Origin: Halomonas sp.
GTDB lineage: Bacteria > Pseudomonadota > Gammaproteobacteria > Pseudomonadales > Halomonadaceae
NCBI RefSeq assembly: GCF_017983445.1
Contig: NZ_JAGOBJ010000010.1
Location: 148,908 to 212,907, forward strand
DNA length: 64,000 nt
Direction of reading: 5' to 3'
The position numbers and the translations under genes were made by a program. The notes beneath the pieces were generated by a model. It saw only the letters and a list, made by a program, of their open reading frames with translations. It was not told where the DNA came from and did no database searches. Shown here one piece after another: positions 47,031 to 55,807 of this stretch. Numbering within the stretch: the first letter of the stretch is position 1; each line of letters begins with the position of its first letter.

Positions 47031-47786
47031 TTAACTGAGAGGCTTAATTTCAAGCTGTTCTTTTATAAAATGAACTTCTGCAGCGCAACCTAAAAGCTGT
47101 GAATCAATATCTTCAAGACGTTTGTAATTTCCTGCCACAGAAATCAGCTCGGCCTCAAGCTCTCGACAGTAAATGCCTGCGTGAGTATTACCGTGTATGC
47201 CTGCCAGCGCACGCCCGCGCAAAGCGCCGTAAACATGAATGCTGCCTGCCGCCAACACCTCAGCGCCCGCGTTGACCGCGCCAATAACGACCAGATCCCC
47301 GTCTGATGCGCTAACCTGCTGCCCTGAACGAACGGTACCTCGAAAAAGGCGTGTGGCCGCATCTTGCACTTCCAGATTTTCAGCGGCGGGGAGCGTATGC
47401 TCAGTCACAGGCACTACTTCGGGCGTGCGGCTGACGCTCTCAAGTGCTCTGGAGCGCCCCTCTTCTACCGGTGCAAACCAGCCAAGCCCCAGCGCCCAGG
47501 CCGATTGACGCACCGGCTCCGAGCCACCGCGTACGGCTACCGGCAAAAGCTTGTGATCCCGGCAAACGGCGCATATACGCTCCAGAGCCAAGTGTGGTTC
47601 ATCAAGCTTTTCCACGCTAAGCACAACCGGTGTATGCTGAAAGAATGCCGGAGATTGAGATAGTTTACCGGCCAGCTGCCGCCGGATATGCTCAGGATCG
47701 GCGCTACTTAACTCCATGACGGTCATTGGCAGCATGCCGCCTTTAAAGGTAAACGCCACGTTGGCACTATCGGCGTTGAGGCTCAT
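47031..47786 (-). CDS. minC: Septum site-determining protein MinC
   Basis: FtsZ-polymerisation inhibitor. 251 residues from ATG 47786 (GGAG seven bases upstream). N-terminal MinC_N domain (about 1-105), a linker, then the C-terminal beta-helix from about 145 with GDLVVIGAVNAGAEVLAAGSI, HVYGALRGRALAG. Order minC-minD-minE on the minus strand, divergent from the DUF349 gene by 182 nt (47787-47968). Confidence 0.95.
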   Translation of the reverse strand: MSLNADSANVAFTFKGGMLPMTVMELSSADPEHIRRQLAGKLSQSPAFFQHTPVVLSVEKLDEPHLALERICAVCRDHKLLPVAVRGGSEPVRQSAWALGLGWFAPVEEGRSRALESVSRTPEVVPVTEHTLPAAENLEVQDAATRLFRGTVRSGQQVSASDGDLVVIGAVNAGAEVLAAGSIHVYGALRGRALAGIHGNTHAGIYCRELEAELISVAGNYKRLEDIDSQLLGCAAEVHFIKEQLEIKPLS

Positions 47787-47968
47787 AGCCGAACTCCATG
47801 TCATGTTCAGGTAAGATAAAGGTAGCGCAATTTGGCGCCTTTCGGTGTGAAGAATCAATTTCTATTACACCCTGGTAAAGCAAAGCTAAGCGACAGCGCC
47901 GGTGACTGCAACCGCCTGTTCAATAATGGCTGTTTTTTTATGCCACGCACCTCTACGCAGGATGATCC

Positions 47969-50785
47969 ATGTACGGACTGTTAAGACGCCTGTTCGCTCC
48001 TCGGTGGCAACACCCCGACCCCGAGGTGCGTCGACAGGCCCTCACTCGCCTGGACCCGAACCAGACAGAGCAGCGTGAAGCGCTGCAAGCACTCGCTAAC
48101 GATAGCGAAAGCGATATTCGCCTGTCAGCCCTACTGGCACTGGATGATATAAAAGGGCTGGCCGAAGCTTACCCCAATTACAGCCAGCAAGAGGCGTGGT
48201 TCAATGCGATGTGCCAACGGCTCAGTGGCCTTGAAGGCAATACCGACCTTCACCAGCGCCAGACGCTTGTTGAGCAATTGGATGAACCGCGGCTGCTGAA
48301 TGCGATTGCCCTTCAAGGGGATAATCTCAATCTGCGTCTGACAGCGCTTGCCCTACTCACCGATGACAACGACCTCATTGCACAGGCGTGCCACAACGGT
48401 GTGGCCACAGTGCGACATCGCGCGGCCGAACGTATCGAGAACGAAGAGAGCTTAAAGCGCCTGCTCAAAGAGGCCCGCCGTGACCGCCATGTCGTGCGCC
48501 TTGCCCGTGAAAAGCTCGGCCAGAAGCGTACCGATGCCGAATGGCTTACCCAGCAACAACAGCAGCGAGAACAGCTTCTCCAACAGCTTGAGCAGCAGGC
48601 GCGTGCCCCATGGGAGCCGCTTTATAGCGGCCGTCTGCGCCATTTGGAGCGCGAATGGAAAGCCCTCGCGCACCCGCCCAGCGCCGATCAGGAGCAGCGT
48701 TTTCATCACGCCATGCTGGGCTGTCGTAGAACGCTGCATGACCATGAAACCCAAGAGCAGGCCCGCCAGCAAAGCCTTGCCCGCCGAGACGAAGCGGAAA
48801 GGACCCGCAACCAGCTTCTGGATGGGCTGGAGGAGACGCTTGAAGACTTACACCATGCAACGGAAATAACCGAGCAGGATATCGACAGCCTGCGTGCTCA
48901 GCGGCAGCTGTTTAGCCAGCGCTGGCAAGCACTTTCCGATCTGCATACTTCCAGCGAGTCGGCCCGGCAGCGCTATACCCAGGCAATCGTTCAGTACGAG
49001 CAGTCCCTGGACGCCTGGCAACGTTGGCAGGATATCAGCGTCACACTTGAACAGGCCCTGACAGATAACGACTACAGCGCCATGAAGCGCTTGTTAGAAG
49101 CGTGCGCCTGGCCAAAAACACTTACGCCTCCCGCACTCATACAGCGTGTGCAGGCAACGCTTGCCACCGAGAGTCAGGAGACTGATGACAACCATCAAGC
49201 TCCCGTTTCATTAAGCACCTATGAAGCGGAACTCGATAGTTTTGAGCACCTGCTTGAGCGGGGAGCCTTTAAAAGCGCCAGCCAGCTCCATCAGCGCTTA
49301 AAGCCGCAAATTGACGGTTTGAAAACAACCGATGCCAAGCCGCTGAAAGCACGCCTGAAACAGCTGGGTGCGCGCCTGGCCGAACTTCGCGATTGGCGCG
49401 GTTTTGTTGCCGGGCCAAAGCGTGAGCAGCTGTGCGCCAGCATCGAAGCACTGGCTGATGACCAGCATATGGCTGAGGCCGCGCTGGATCGCCACCACCG
49501 CCAGTTGGTAAAAGAGTGGAAGTCTCTGGGCGATGCAGCGGCAAACCGCGAACAGTCAACGCGCTTTCGCGCAGCGTCAGAGCGTATTCACGAGCGCCTG
49601 GGCCCGTGGCGTGAACAACTCAGCCAGGAGCGTGAAGCAAACCTGACTGCCCGCGAGCAGCTATGTGAGCAGCTTGAAACCCTGCTTGCTCAACCGGCCG
49701 AGAATGCCGACCCTGACGTGCTGCGTGAAATTCGTGATAAAGCGCGTCATCAATGGCGTCACTACTCGCCGGTTCCTCGCGAGCGCTCTGAAGCGGTAGG
49801 CCAACGGTTTGGCAAGATTCGTCACCAGCTTCAGACGCTGATTGATCAGCGGGCAGAGCAGATCGCCTCACAAAAACACGCTTTGATTGAAGAAGTGAAG
49901 GCCTTGCGCGGCGATGAGCAGCAGCCCGTGGCTCAGCGCATTTCCCAAACCAAACAGCTTCAGCAGCGTTGGCGCCAGCTGGGGCGGGCACCCAAAGGCG
50001 CGGAGCAGGCGCTTTGGAAAGCATTTCGCCATGAATGCGATCAGCTATTTGCGCAGCGCGAAGCGCATAAAAGCGAGCAGGCGGCCCGTCAGCAACAGCA
50101 GCTTGATGCGATGCAAACGCTGATTGACCAAATGGATAGCTGGCAACCTACTACCGCCCGAGAAGCTAGCGTGCTGGAAGATTTCTTAAACCAGGCCAAC
50201 GAGCTTGAACCACTGCCCAGAAGCCGTCGCAGTGAGGGCATGCAACGGCGTTTGAGCGGCATCGTTCGGGCCAAACGCGAGCGCTTGAGCCGTCTGGAAA
50301 TTGCCGACACGGTTGAACAGTGGCATCTGATCCTGCCACTCGTCAATGCTCACCTGGCAGCCGACCAGCGCTACCTGGCCGGGGAAGCCGCAGCGACTGT
50401 CAACGCAACTGAGGTCATCAGCACGCCGCTCCCCAAGAAGTTTCTCGAGGCGCATCACACCCGCAATCGCCAACGCCACTCAACATCTCTGCCATTAACA
50501 ACAGACGAAAAAACGGTGCTGGCGGACTCGATTTCACGCCTGCGGGTACATCTTGCCTTATTAACCAGCGGCAGTGTCCGCCAGACTGATGAACCTCTGC
50601 GTCTGGCCATTCAGGTAGAGCGTTTAAATGAAGGCATTCGGCAAGAGCGCAGCCGCCCGGAGGAAATCATCGACGTGCTTGCGGCACTACTCGCCCTTGG
50701 GCCGATATCCGCAGAGCAGTGGGAAAGCGAGGTGAAGGAGCTGGATAACCTACTCAATGACCTGGCGAGAGTTCCACTTCCCTAG
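47969..50785 (+). CDS. DUF349 domain-containing coiled-coil protein
   Basis: 938 residues, almost wholly helical. The first 150 residues show HEAT-like repeats (DPEVRRQALTRLDPNQTEQR, SESDIRLSALLALDDI), followed by multiple DUF349-type segments with W-rich helices (HLEREWKALAHP, RQLVKEWKSLGDA, LQQRWRQLGRAPKG, ARHQWRHYSPVPRE). Gln- and Arg-rich throughout, no membrane segment. Such proteins are common in Pseudomonas and Halomonas and are uncharacterised; a scaffold function is plausible. Ribosome site AGGATGATCC before the ATG. Followed by a hairpin at 50832-50850. Confidence 0.85.
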   Translation: MYGLLRRLFAPRWQHPDPEVRRQALTRLDPNQTEQREALQALANDSESDIRLSALLALDDIKGLAEAYPNYSQQEAWFNAMCQRLSGLEGNTDLHQRQTLVEQLDEPRLLNAIALQGDNLNLRLTALALLTDDNDLIAQACHNGVATVRHRAAERIENEESLKRLLKEARRDRHVVRLAREKLGQKRTDAEWLTQQQQQREQLLQQLEQQARAPWEPLYSGRLRHLEREWKALAHPPSADQEQRFHHAMLGCRRTLHDHETQEQARQQSLARRDEAERTRNQLLDGLEETLEDLHHATEITEQDIDSLRAQRQLFSQRWQALSDLHTSSESARQRYTQAIVQYEQSLDAWQRWQDISVTLEQALTDNDYSAMKRLLEACAWPKTLTPPALIQRVQATLATESQETDDNHQAPVSLSTYEAELDSFEHLLERGAFKSASQLHQRLKPQIDGLKTTDAKPLKARLKQLGARLAELRDWRGFVAGPKREQLCASIEALADDQHMAEAALDRHHRQLVKEWKSLGDAAANREQSTRFRAASERIHERLGPWREQLSQEREANLTAREQLCEQLETLLAQPAENADPDVLREIRDKARHQWRHYSPVPRERSEAVGQRFGKIRHQLQTLIDQRAEQIASQKHALIEEVKALRGDEQQPVAQRISQTKQLQQRWRQLGRAPKGAEQALWKAFRHECDQLFAQREAHKSEQAARQQQQLDAMQTLIDQMDSWQPTTAREASVLEDFLNQANELEPLPRSRRSEGMQRRLSGIVRAKRERLSRLEIADTVEQWHLILPLVNAHLAADQRYLAGEAAATVNATEVISTPLPKKFLEAHHTRNRQRHSTSLPLTTDEKTVLADSISRLRVHLALLTSGSVRQTDEPLRLAIQVERLNEGIRQERSRPEEIIDVLAALLALGPISAEQWESEVKELDNLLNDLARVPLP

Positions 50786-50831
50786 CGCTAAGGTTCAGCA
50801 ACAGGCATCAGCCAACAACCAACAACGCAAC

Positions 50832-50850
50832 GGGAGGCCATTGGCCTCCC
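50832..50850. terminator. Hairpin between the DUF349 gene and phaB
   Basis: Perfect 8-bp stem GGGAGGCC, loop ATT, GGCCTCCC, then ATTTC. It lies between two convergent genes and probably serves the DUF349 transcript; its T-tract is weak. Confidence 0.65.
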
Positions 50851-50878
50851 ATTTCATGCCCTTCTTGTGAGAAAGCAC

Positions 50879-51625
50879 TTACCCCATAAACTGGCCGCCG
50901 TTGATATCGATATTGGCGCCCGTAATAAACCCGGATTCTTTATCGGCCAGGAAGGATACTAACCGGCCAATTTCTTCTGGCTTACCGTAGCGTTTTACCG
51001 GAATCGTTTCACGAATGGCTTCACGCACCGTCTCTGGAATTTGCATGATCATATCGGTCGCAATATAGCCCGGCGATATGGTGTTTACCGTAATGCCCTT
51101 GGTCGCAGTTTCCTGCGCCAGCGACATGGTCAAACCGTGCATGCCCGCCTTAGCGGCTGCGTAGTTAACCTGACCAAACTGGCCTTTACGACCGTTAATA
51201 GACGAGATATTGATAATTCGACCATAGCCGTTTTCGAGCATCATCTCGATCACGCTGCGGCAGGTATTGAAGACGCTGTTAAGGTTGGTATCGATGACCT
51301 GGTACCACTGATCGTAGGCCATCTTCTTCATTGTGCCGTCGCGGGTAATACCGGCACAGTTTACCAGTACGCTGATGGGACCGTGTTTTTCGTGGATCTC
51401 ACGCGCAGCTTCCAGGCATGCGTTATGGTCAGACAGGTCAACCCCTAATGTTGTAATATTCTGATAACCGGCAGCTTGCTGGGTTTCCAGCCAGGTCTTG
51501 GCTTTTTCGGGATTGTTATACCCCGCTACTACCAGATAACCTGCATCCGCCAACGAATGGCAAATTGCCGTGCCGATTCCACCAGTTCCACCAGTTACCC
51601 AGGCGACGGGGGCTTGATTGGCCAT
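50879..51625 (-). CDS. phaB: Acetoacetyl-CoA reductase
   Basis: NADPH-dependent reduction of acetoacetyl-CoA to (R)-3-hydroxybutyryl-CoA for polyhydroxybutyrate. 248-residue short-chain dehydrogenase: VTGGTGGIGTAICHSLAD cofactor loop, NCAGITRDGTMKKM, catalytic Ser in INISSINGRKGQFGQVNYAAAKAG with Tyr-xxx-Lys (YAAAK), and TVSPGYI-like ending ISPGYIATDM. GGGAGGT ribosome site. No phaA or phaC is nearby, so it stands alone; 273 nt upstream to the tRNA carry no other gene. Confidence 0.92.
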   Translation of the reverse strand: MANQAPVAWVTGGTGGIGTAICHSLADAGYLVVAGYNNPEKAKTWLETQQAAGYQNITTLGVDLSDHNACLEAAREIHEKHGPISVLVNCAGITRDGTMKKMAYDQWYQVIDTNLNSVFNTCRSVIEMMLENGYGRIINISSINGRKGQFGQVNYAAAKAGMHGLTMSLAQETATKGITVNTISPGYIATDMIMQIPETVREAIRETIPVKRYGKPEEIGRLVSFLADKESGFITGANIDINGGQFMG

Positions 51626-51856
51626 TGACTACCTCCCTGATATGACAAATGGCTTGGACGGTAAGTACTGTTATGGTGTCGCAAACCATTTCGAATAAGC
51701 GCCAAGCGCTTGTATCACTAACAGCACGTCGCTTTTCCTATCAGACGACCCACTGACAGTAAGCTTTTTGTTATGACTTTTGGAAGCATAGCTTTACTCT
51801 TTGTATATTGCAGCACTATGAATATCAGCCTCATGTCAGTAGTTTTCTAGCTAGGG

Positions 51857-51884
51857 TTGACTTATCTACAAAAATCCGTAGAAT
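51857..51884 (+). promoter_or_regulatory. Promoter of tRNA-fMet
   Basis: TTGACT (51857-51862), 16-bp spacer, TAGAAT (51879-51884), then a GC-rich discriminator (ACGCCTC) 15 nt before the tRNA: fits a stable-RNA promoter under growth-rate/stringent control. Confidence 0.75.
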
Positions 51885-51898
51885 ACGCCTCACGTTGA

Positions 51899-51975
<77 letters not shown>

Positions 51976-51989
51976 ATATTTATCAGAGA

Positions 51990-52018
51990 AGCCGTTACCG
52001 AAAGGTAGCGGCTTTTTT
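51990..52018 (+). terminator. Terminator of tRNA-fMet
   Basis: AGCCGTTACC, loop GAAA, GGTAGCGGCT (one G-U), then six T: a typical intrinsic terminator 14 nt after the tRNA. A copy of it occurs at 52139-52167. Confidence 0.9.
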
Positions 52019-52066
52019 GTGTCTGTATGATTTGAGAAAATCACGTAGTGCGCGGACTCAGCCAAC

Positions 52067-52124
52067 CATAACCCGAAGGTCATCGGTTCGCTTTTTGTTT
52101 CAACGTCGACGGTCCCCGCTACCA
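52067..52124 (+). pseudogene. Decayed copy of tRNA-fMet
   Basis: 52067-52089 repeats exactly 23 nt of the intact gene from the anticodon through the T-stem start (51933-51955), and 52111-52124 repeats its last 14 nt including CCA. Six bases of the T-loop and stem are replaced by 21 unrelated bases, and the 5' half is gone, so the copy cannot fold. It is followed by the same terminator as the intact gene (52139-52167), meaning the duplicated unit covered the tRNA 3' half plus terminator or was originally the whole tandem gene. Confidence 0.85.
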
Positions 52125-52138
52125 TCTTCTACAAAAAA

Positions 52139-52167
52139 AGCCGTTACCGAAAGGTAGCGGCTTTTTT
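52139..52167 (+). terminator. Second copy of the tRNA-fMet terminator
   Basis: Identical for 31 nt (52140-52170) to 51991-52021, including stem, GAAA loop and T-run. It follows the tRNA remnant by 15 nt and may still terminate residual read-through. Confidence 0.9.
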
Positions 52168-52236
52168 GTGCCTGTCGTTTATTAGCAATACAAAGTGTTC
52201 TAATCTGTTGGCTCAATCATTCAACGGATATGAAAG

Positions 52237-52587
52237 ATGAAAAAAACAGCTATCGCTCTCACCCTGTTTGGCATTCTGGGCAGTCAGGCCGTTTGGGCTC
52301 AGCAACAAGAGTGCTCGACGCCCGCCCTGATGTCCGCAAGTCAAGATATTCAAAACCAGGTTGAAGCGTTTGCCCATGCTCAAGAGCAGCAAGGCGTTGC
52401 GGTCGATGAAGTAATGTACGAGATGCAGCAGGTCATGGTGAATGCTGACGTTGAAGCCACCCTTGCCAAGCATGTGGACGAGCTTGAGCAGATGGATCCC
52501 GGTTCGGAGCATCAGCCGTCCCAGGCGTTATGCGATGACATGTACGCCATGTATGAACGTATGGAAGCTGAGATTACTGAGCGTTAA
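52237..52587 (+). CDS. Small secreted protein of unknown function
   Basis: 116 residues with a clear signal peptide (MKKTAIALTLFGILGSQAVW, cleavage after WAQ or nearby, about residue 21). The mature part is acidic, Met/Gln-rich and helical (EQQGVAVDEVMYEMQQVMVN), with two cysteines (ECSTP and ALCDDM) that could form one disulfide. No recognised family. Followed by a hairpin at 52618-52642. The 66 nt upstream contains no clear promoter. Confidence 0.72.
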   Translation: MKKTAIALTLFGILGSQAVWAQQQECSTPALMSASQDIQNQVEAFAHAQEQQGVAVDEVMYEMQQVMVNADVEATLAKHVDELEQMDPGSEHQPSQALCDDMYAMYERMEAEITER

Positions 52588-52617
52588 TAAGCGTCAATCC
52601 TTCAAGCGCTGCGCGCT

Positions 52618-52642
52618 AAACGCTGTATAGCGTGCAGCGTTT
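52618..52642 (+). terminator. Hairpin after the secreted-protein gene
   Basis: AAACGCTG and CAGCGTTT (8-bp stem, 9-nt loop) 30 nt after the stop, followed by a pyrimidine-rich run (ACCCTCTTTGCC...). Probable but weak terminator. The remainder of 52588-52763 shows nothing else recognisable. Confidence 0.55.
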
Positions 52643-52763
52643 ACCCTCTTTGCCTTCCTCTCTTCTTGGATATCAACGATTAGCTGTATTGCGGCTTGAA
52701 TATGCACGCCTCTGCCTGCATATCATCAGGTAACCTTCTTTTTACGCGATATAGAGCTTACCC

Positions 52764-53708
52764 ATGTCGATAATTGATCCCCGTACCGGCAATCCGCTTA
52801 CTGCGGAGCCCGCGAGCACCGGCGATACCCAGGCAAGTGCTGAGCGTCCAGCGGTTACCGCTGAAGAAGTCATCATTGAGCTAAACGCTGGCAATATTCA
52901 GCAGGTACTCGAAGCCTCCATGCAGGTGCCGGTACTTATGTGCTGCTATTCTCCTGCCGATGATAGCAGCAGCAAGCTTGCAACAATTCTGGAAAAGCTG
53001 GCGATTGAATACGCAGGGGCTTTTTTGCTGGGTAAGCTGGATGCTCAGGCCAATCCCGAGATTTCAGCCCAGCTAGGCGTACGCTCGGTACCTGATATTA
53101 AACTGATCAGCCAAGGTGGGCTGGTCGATAGCTTGCAGGGAGCACTGCCCGAGAAAGAAGTCCGTGCATGGCTTAACCGCTACTTCCCGGCATCTGCTGA
53201 AGCCCCGCTTAGCCCTGAAGAAGAAGCCGAAGCGGCACTTCTGAAGGGCGATGTAACCACCGCTCGCGATATCTACCAGAACCTGGTAACCCAATACCCT
53301 AAGCACTATGCCTATCAGGTAGCTTTTGCTCGCGTATTGGTGGCTGAAAAGCGTGGCGATGAAGCGCGCAGCGTGCTGGATAATCTGCCGCCTGAAGAGC
53401 GTGATGCACCTGCTGCCCGCGGCGTCCGAGCGAGCATTGAGTTTAGCGAACAAGCGCTTTCAGCAGAAGATATCGCCGCCTTGGGCGAGCGCGACGACAG
53501 CGAAGCACAGTTCCAGCGTGCCCTGCGCCAGGTGGCCGATGGTCAGTACGATGCCGGGCTTGAAGCACTGCTGACGCTCATGAAGCGGGACCGTGCTTAT
53601 AATGACGACGCAGCGCGTAAAACGCTGCTGCAGGTGTTTGATGCGCTAGGCGCCGATCATCCTTTGACCGTCGCCTACCGCCGCAAACTGTTTGCCCTGC
53701 TGTATTAA
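52764..53708 (+). CDS. CnoX/YbbN-like thioredoxin-TPR co-chaperone
   Basis: 314 residues. N-terminal tail (1-30), thioredoxin-like domain (about 35-150) with cis-Pro in VRSVPDIKLI, and a C-terminal TPR region (AEAALLKGDVTTARDIYQNL, LLTLMKRDRAYNDDAARKTL). The E. coli protein (SXXC) works as a holdase cooperating with DnaK and GroEL. Here the active-site region is CCYSPADDSSSKL, without any Cys in the CxxC position (Cys60/61 lie one strand earlier), so no redox activity is expected. Converges with the C-S lyase gene; stops are 3 nt apart. Confidence 0.88.
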   Translation: MSIIDPRTGNPLTAEPASTGDTQASAERPAVTAEEVIIELNAGNIQQVLEASMQVPVLMCCYSPADDSSSKLATILEKLAIEYAGAFLLGKLDAQANPEISAQLGVRSVPDIKLISQGGLVDSLQGALPEKEVRAWLNRYFPASAEAPLSPEEEAEAALLKGDVTTARDIYQNLVTQYPKHYAYQVAFARVLVAEKRGDEARSVLDNLPPEERDAPAARGVRASIEFSEQALSAEDIAALGERDDSEAQFQRALRQVADGQYDAGLEALLTLMKRDRAYNDDAARKTLLQVFDALGADHPLTVAYRRKLFALLY

Positions 53709-53711
53709 TCG

Positions 53712-54875
53712 CTAAGCCTTTAACAGCTTATCCATACGCACTAACGCGGCGTCCAACTGGGACGCCGTAGTGCCAAAGTTAAGTCGCAAAAAACCGGGAT
53801 AGCCAAACGCTGCCCCATCGGAAAGTGCCACTCCCGTCTGCTCCTTGAGCGTTTGATAGGGCATATCGCCCAACCCCGCCTCGCGCATATCCAACCAGGC
53901 TAAATAAGTGGCTTCTGGCTTACTTAACGTAACGCCCGGCCAGCCTGCCACGTGTGCTTCAAGCGTCGCTCGATGCTGACGCAGCACTTCCAGCAGCGCT
54001 TGGCGCCAAGGCTCTCCTTCCCGATAAGCGGCTTCAGCTGCCACCAGCCCCAAAACGTTCACATCAGGCAGTAGCCCTTTGCAGGCAGCGGCAAACCGCT
54101 GGCGCACCTCAGGGTCAGGGATCACCGCACACGCGCTGGTCAAACCCGCCAGATTAAAGGTTTTAGACGGTGCCCACAGAGTAATCGTACGCTTGGCGAG
54201 CTCAGGGAACATTGCCGCCAGCGGGCGATGCTGGGCATTTTTGTCCAGCAGCAGATCACAGTGAAGTTCGTCCGAAACCACCCACAAATCGTGCTGTTCA
54301 ACCAGTTTTGCCAGCGGCGCCAGCTCTTCATGACGCCAGACACGCCCTGTCGGATTATGCGGATGACACCAGAGCAACAGGCGCGTCTTGGGCGTAATGG
54401 CGGCTTCAATAGCGGCCATATCCAGCTGCCACGGCTCATCGGGGCCGTTAGGTTCGGCCAGCATTGCTTGCTGGGGTAGCCGGCCAGTGCGCTCGGCCAC
54501 CGCCAGGAAAGGCGGGTAAATAGGCGTCATCGTCAATACGCCATCACCTGGCTGGGTTAACGCGAGCGTCGCGAAATGCAGCGCCGGTACCACACCGGGC
54601 AGCCAGTGCTGCCACTCAGGTTGGATAGTCCAGTCGTAGTGCGAAGCACTCCACTGGCACAGCGTTTCTGTTAACGTAGCAGGCACTTCACCATAGCCAT
54701 AAACACCATGGGCAACCCGGGCCTGGAGTGCTTCAATAACCGCTGGCGGCGAGCGAAAATCCATATCGGCGACCCAAAGCGGCAGCACCTCGCCACTGTA
54801 ACGGTGCCATTTTTGTGACGAGAAGCCGCCTTCGGGGTGGCGTCGCTCGATTGGCGTGGCAAAATCAAAGGCCAT
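53712..54875 (-). CDS. PatB/MalY-type cystathionine beta-lyase/aminotransferase
   Basis: 387 residues from ATG 54875 (an ATG at 54890 is a less similar choice). PLP-dependent fold type I: LPLWVADMDFRSPPAVIEAL near the N-terminus, LLLWCHPHNPTGRVW, DELHCDLLL and the PLP lysine in TLWAPSKTFNLAGLTS; C-terminal FGYPGFLRLNFGT. This family mostly cleaves C-S bonds (cystathionine, cysteine) and some members are regulators such as MalY. The neighbouring gene starts divergently 38 nt away. Confidence 0.9.
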   Translation of the reverse strand: MAFDFATPIERRHPEGGFSSQKWHRYSGEVLPLWVADMDFRSPPAVIEALQARVAHGVYGYGEVPATLTETLCQWSASHYDWTIQPEWQHWLPGVVPALHFATLALTQPGDGVLTMTPIYPPFLAVAERTGRLPQQAMLAEPNGPDEPWQLDMAAIEAAITPKTRLLLWCHPHNPTGRVWRHEELAPLAKLVEQHDLWVVSDELHCDLLLDKNAQHRPLAAMFPELAKRTITLWAPSKTFNLAGLTSACAVIPDPEVRQRFAAACKGLLPDVNVLGLVAAEAAYREGEPWRQALLEVLRQHRATLEAHVAGWPGVTLSKPEATYLAWLDMREAGLGDMPYQTLKEQTGVALSDGAAFGYPGFLRLNFGTTASQLDAALVRMDKLLKA

Positions 54876-54913
54876 AGAGGTCTCACTCATTGATAAAAGG
54901 GTTGGTAACGAGC

Positions 54914-55345
54914 ATGCCGCAAGATGACTTTTATACCAAGGTGCGCGCAGGATTATCGGCACTATTGCGGCAGTGGCAAGCGCTTGGTCAAGCCGATGCT
55001 GATCAGTTAGCGCTCATCCTGGCGGAGACCGCCCGGGTTGCCAAATTGGGTACGCCGGACACGACGCCCGATGGGGCAATGCTTAAATACTGGAGCCAGA
55101 CTCTAGAAGGCGATATTCCGCTTTGGGCACCGCGTACTGCGGTATTTTTACTCAATCAAATGCCCGCCAAACCTATGCCACAAAGTGATGCGGAAGCCTG
55201 TGCCTGGGCTTACTGCTGGCTGCGCAACCGTACGTTCAGCACTTTAGAGGACGCTCATACTGCGCTTCCCACCCACCTGCAAGAGCCGTTAAAAAGCGCC
55301 CTGGAAGCTGCCTGGCACGACCAGCAGGGGCTGCGTTTGGTGTAG
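54914..55345 (+). CDS. Hypothetical cytosolic protein
   Basis: 143 residues from ATG 54914 (starts at 54890, a TTG, would also be in frame). All-alpha look, Ala/Leu-rich, with Trp-containing motifs (LLRQWQALGQADADQLALIL, PLWAPRTAVFLLNQMP, CAWAYCWLRNRTFSTLEDA). No signal or membrane segment. Divergent from the C-S lyase gene and convergent with the HNH gene, 1 nt between the stops. No family recognised. Confidence 0.65.
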   Translation: MPQDDFYTKVRAGLSALLRQWQALGQADADQLALILAETARVAKLGTPDTTPDGAMLKYWSQTLEGDIPLWAPRTAVFLLNQMPAKPMPQSDAEACAWAYCWLRNRTFSTLEDAHTALPTHLQEPLKSALEAAWHDQQGLRLV

Positions 55346-55346
55346 T

Positions 55347-55700
55347 TTAACGTTTTTTACGCTGGGATTTAGGCTTGAAACCGGCGGGCTTTCGCGCCAG
55401 CCACTCGACGAAAGTTCTAACCTCTTCGCTCGCCAGCAACGCCTTGCGGCTGGCAAACTGATCAGCGAGCTCGCGCTCGCTATAAAGGCGATGAATGTGC
55501 CGGTGGCAGGCATGGCAAAGCCAGAGAATGGCGGTTAACCGCTCTTCTCGCGAGTAACGTTTTCGATAGCGTGGCTTGTTATGCAAGGCTCGCGGAATCA
55601 AGTGATGTTTGGTGAGTAGCGCCTGGCGCTGACAAAGCTCACACCGTTCAGGTTTGGGCGGAGGTGATAACACATGGTTGGTTGGGGCATCGGGATCCAC
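55347..55700 (-). CDS. HNH-type nuclease-like protein
   Basis: 117 residues. CELCQR and LCHACH form a zinc-binding pair around the HNH core (LTKHHLIPRALHNK ... ACHRHIHRLYSE); the C-terminus is strongly basic (KPAGFKPKSQRKKR). Resembles small YisB-like HNH proteins found in many Gammaproteobacteria, whose in vivo role is unknown. Starts at GTG 55700; AAGGAG lies 14 nt upstream, rather far. No restriction partner or phage gene nearby. Confidence 0.75.
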   Translation of the reverse strand: MDPDAPTNHVLSPPPKPERCELCQRQALLTKHHLIPRALHNKPRYRKRYSREERLTAILWLCHACHRHIHRLYSERELADQFASRKALLASEEVRTFVEWLARKPAGFKPKSQRKKR

Positions 55701-55807
55701 GGGTTCGGTGTTCTCCTTGGCGTTTTCATGCCTTTATTACAACAACGCTCTTAAATCTCTCATAAAAACTCCATTAGAAACTCTTACCCTCTTAAGGATA
55801 GCCATTG

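Noticed and set aside
51626-51898. Promoter for phaB in the phaB-tRNA gap
   Set aside because: Several AT-rich hexamers occur but no -35/-10 pair with acceptable spacing could be defended.
52067-52124. Second tRNA copy considered as a functional tRNA
   Set aside because: The 5' half and acceptor partner are missing and the T-arm is disrupted by 21 unrelated bases.
55347-55700. HNH protein considered part of a defence or restriction system
   Set aside because: There is no methylase, specificity or helicase gene near it; neighbours are unrelated small housekeeping-type genes.
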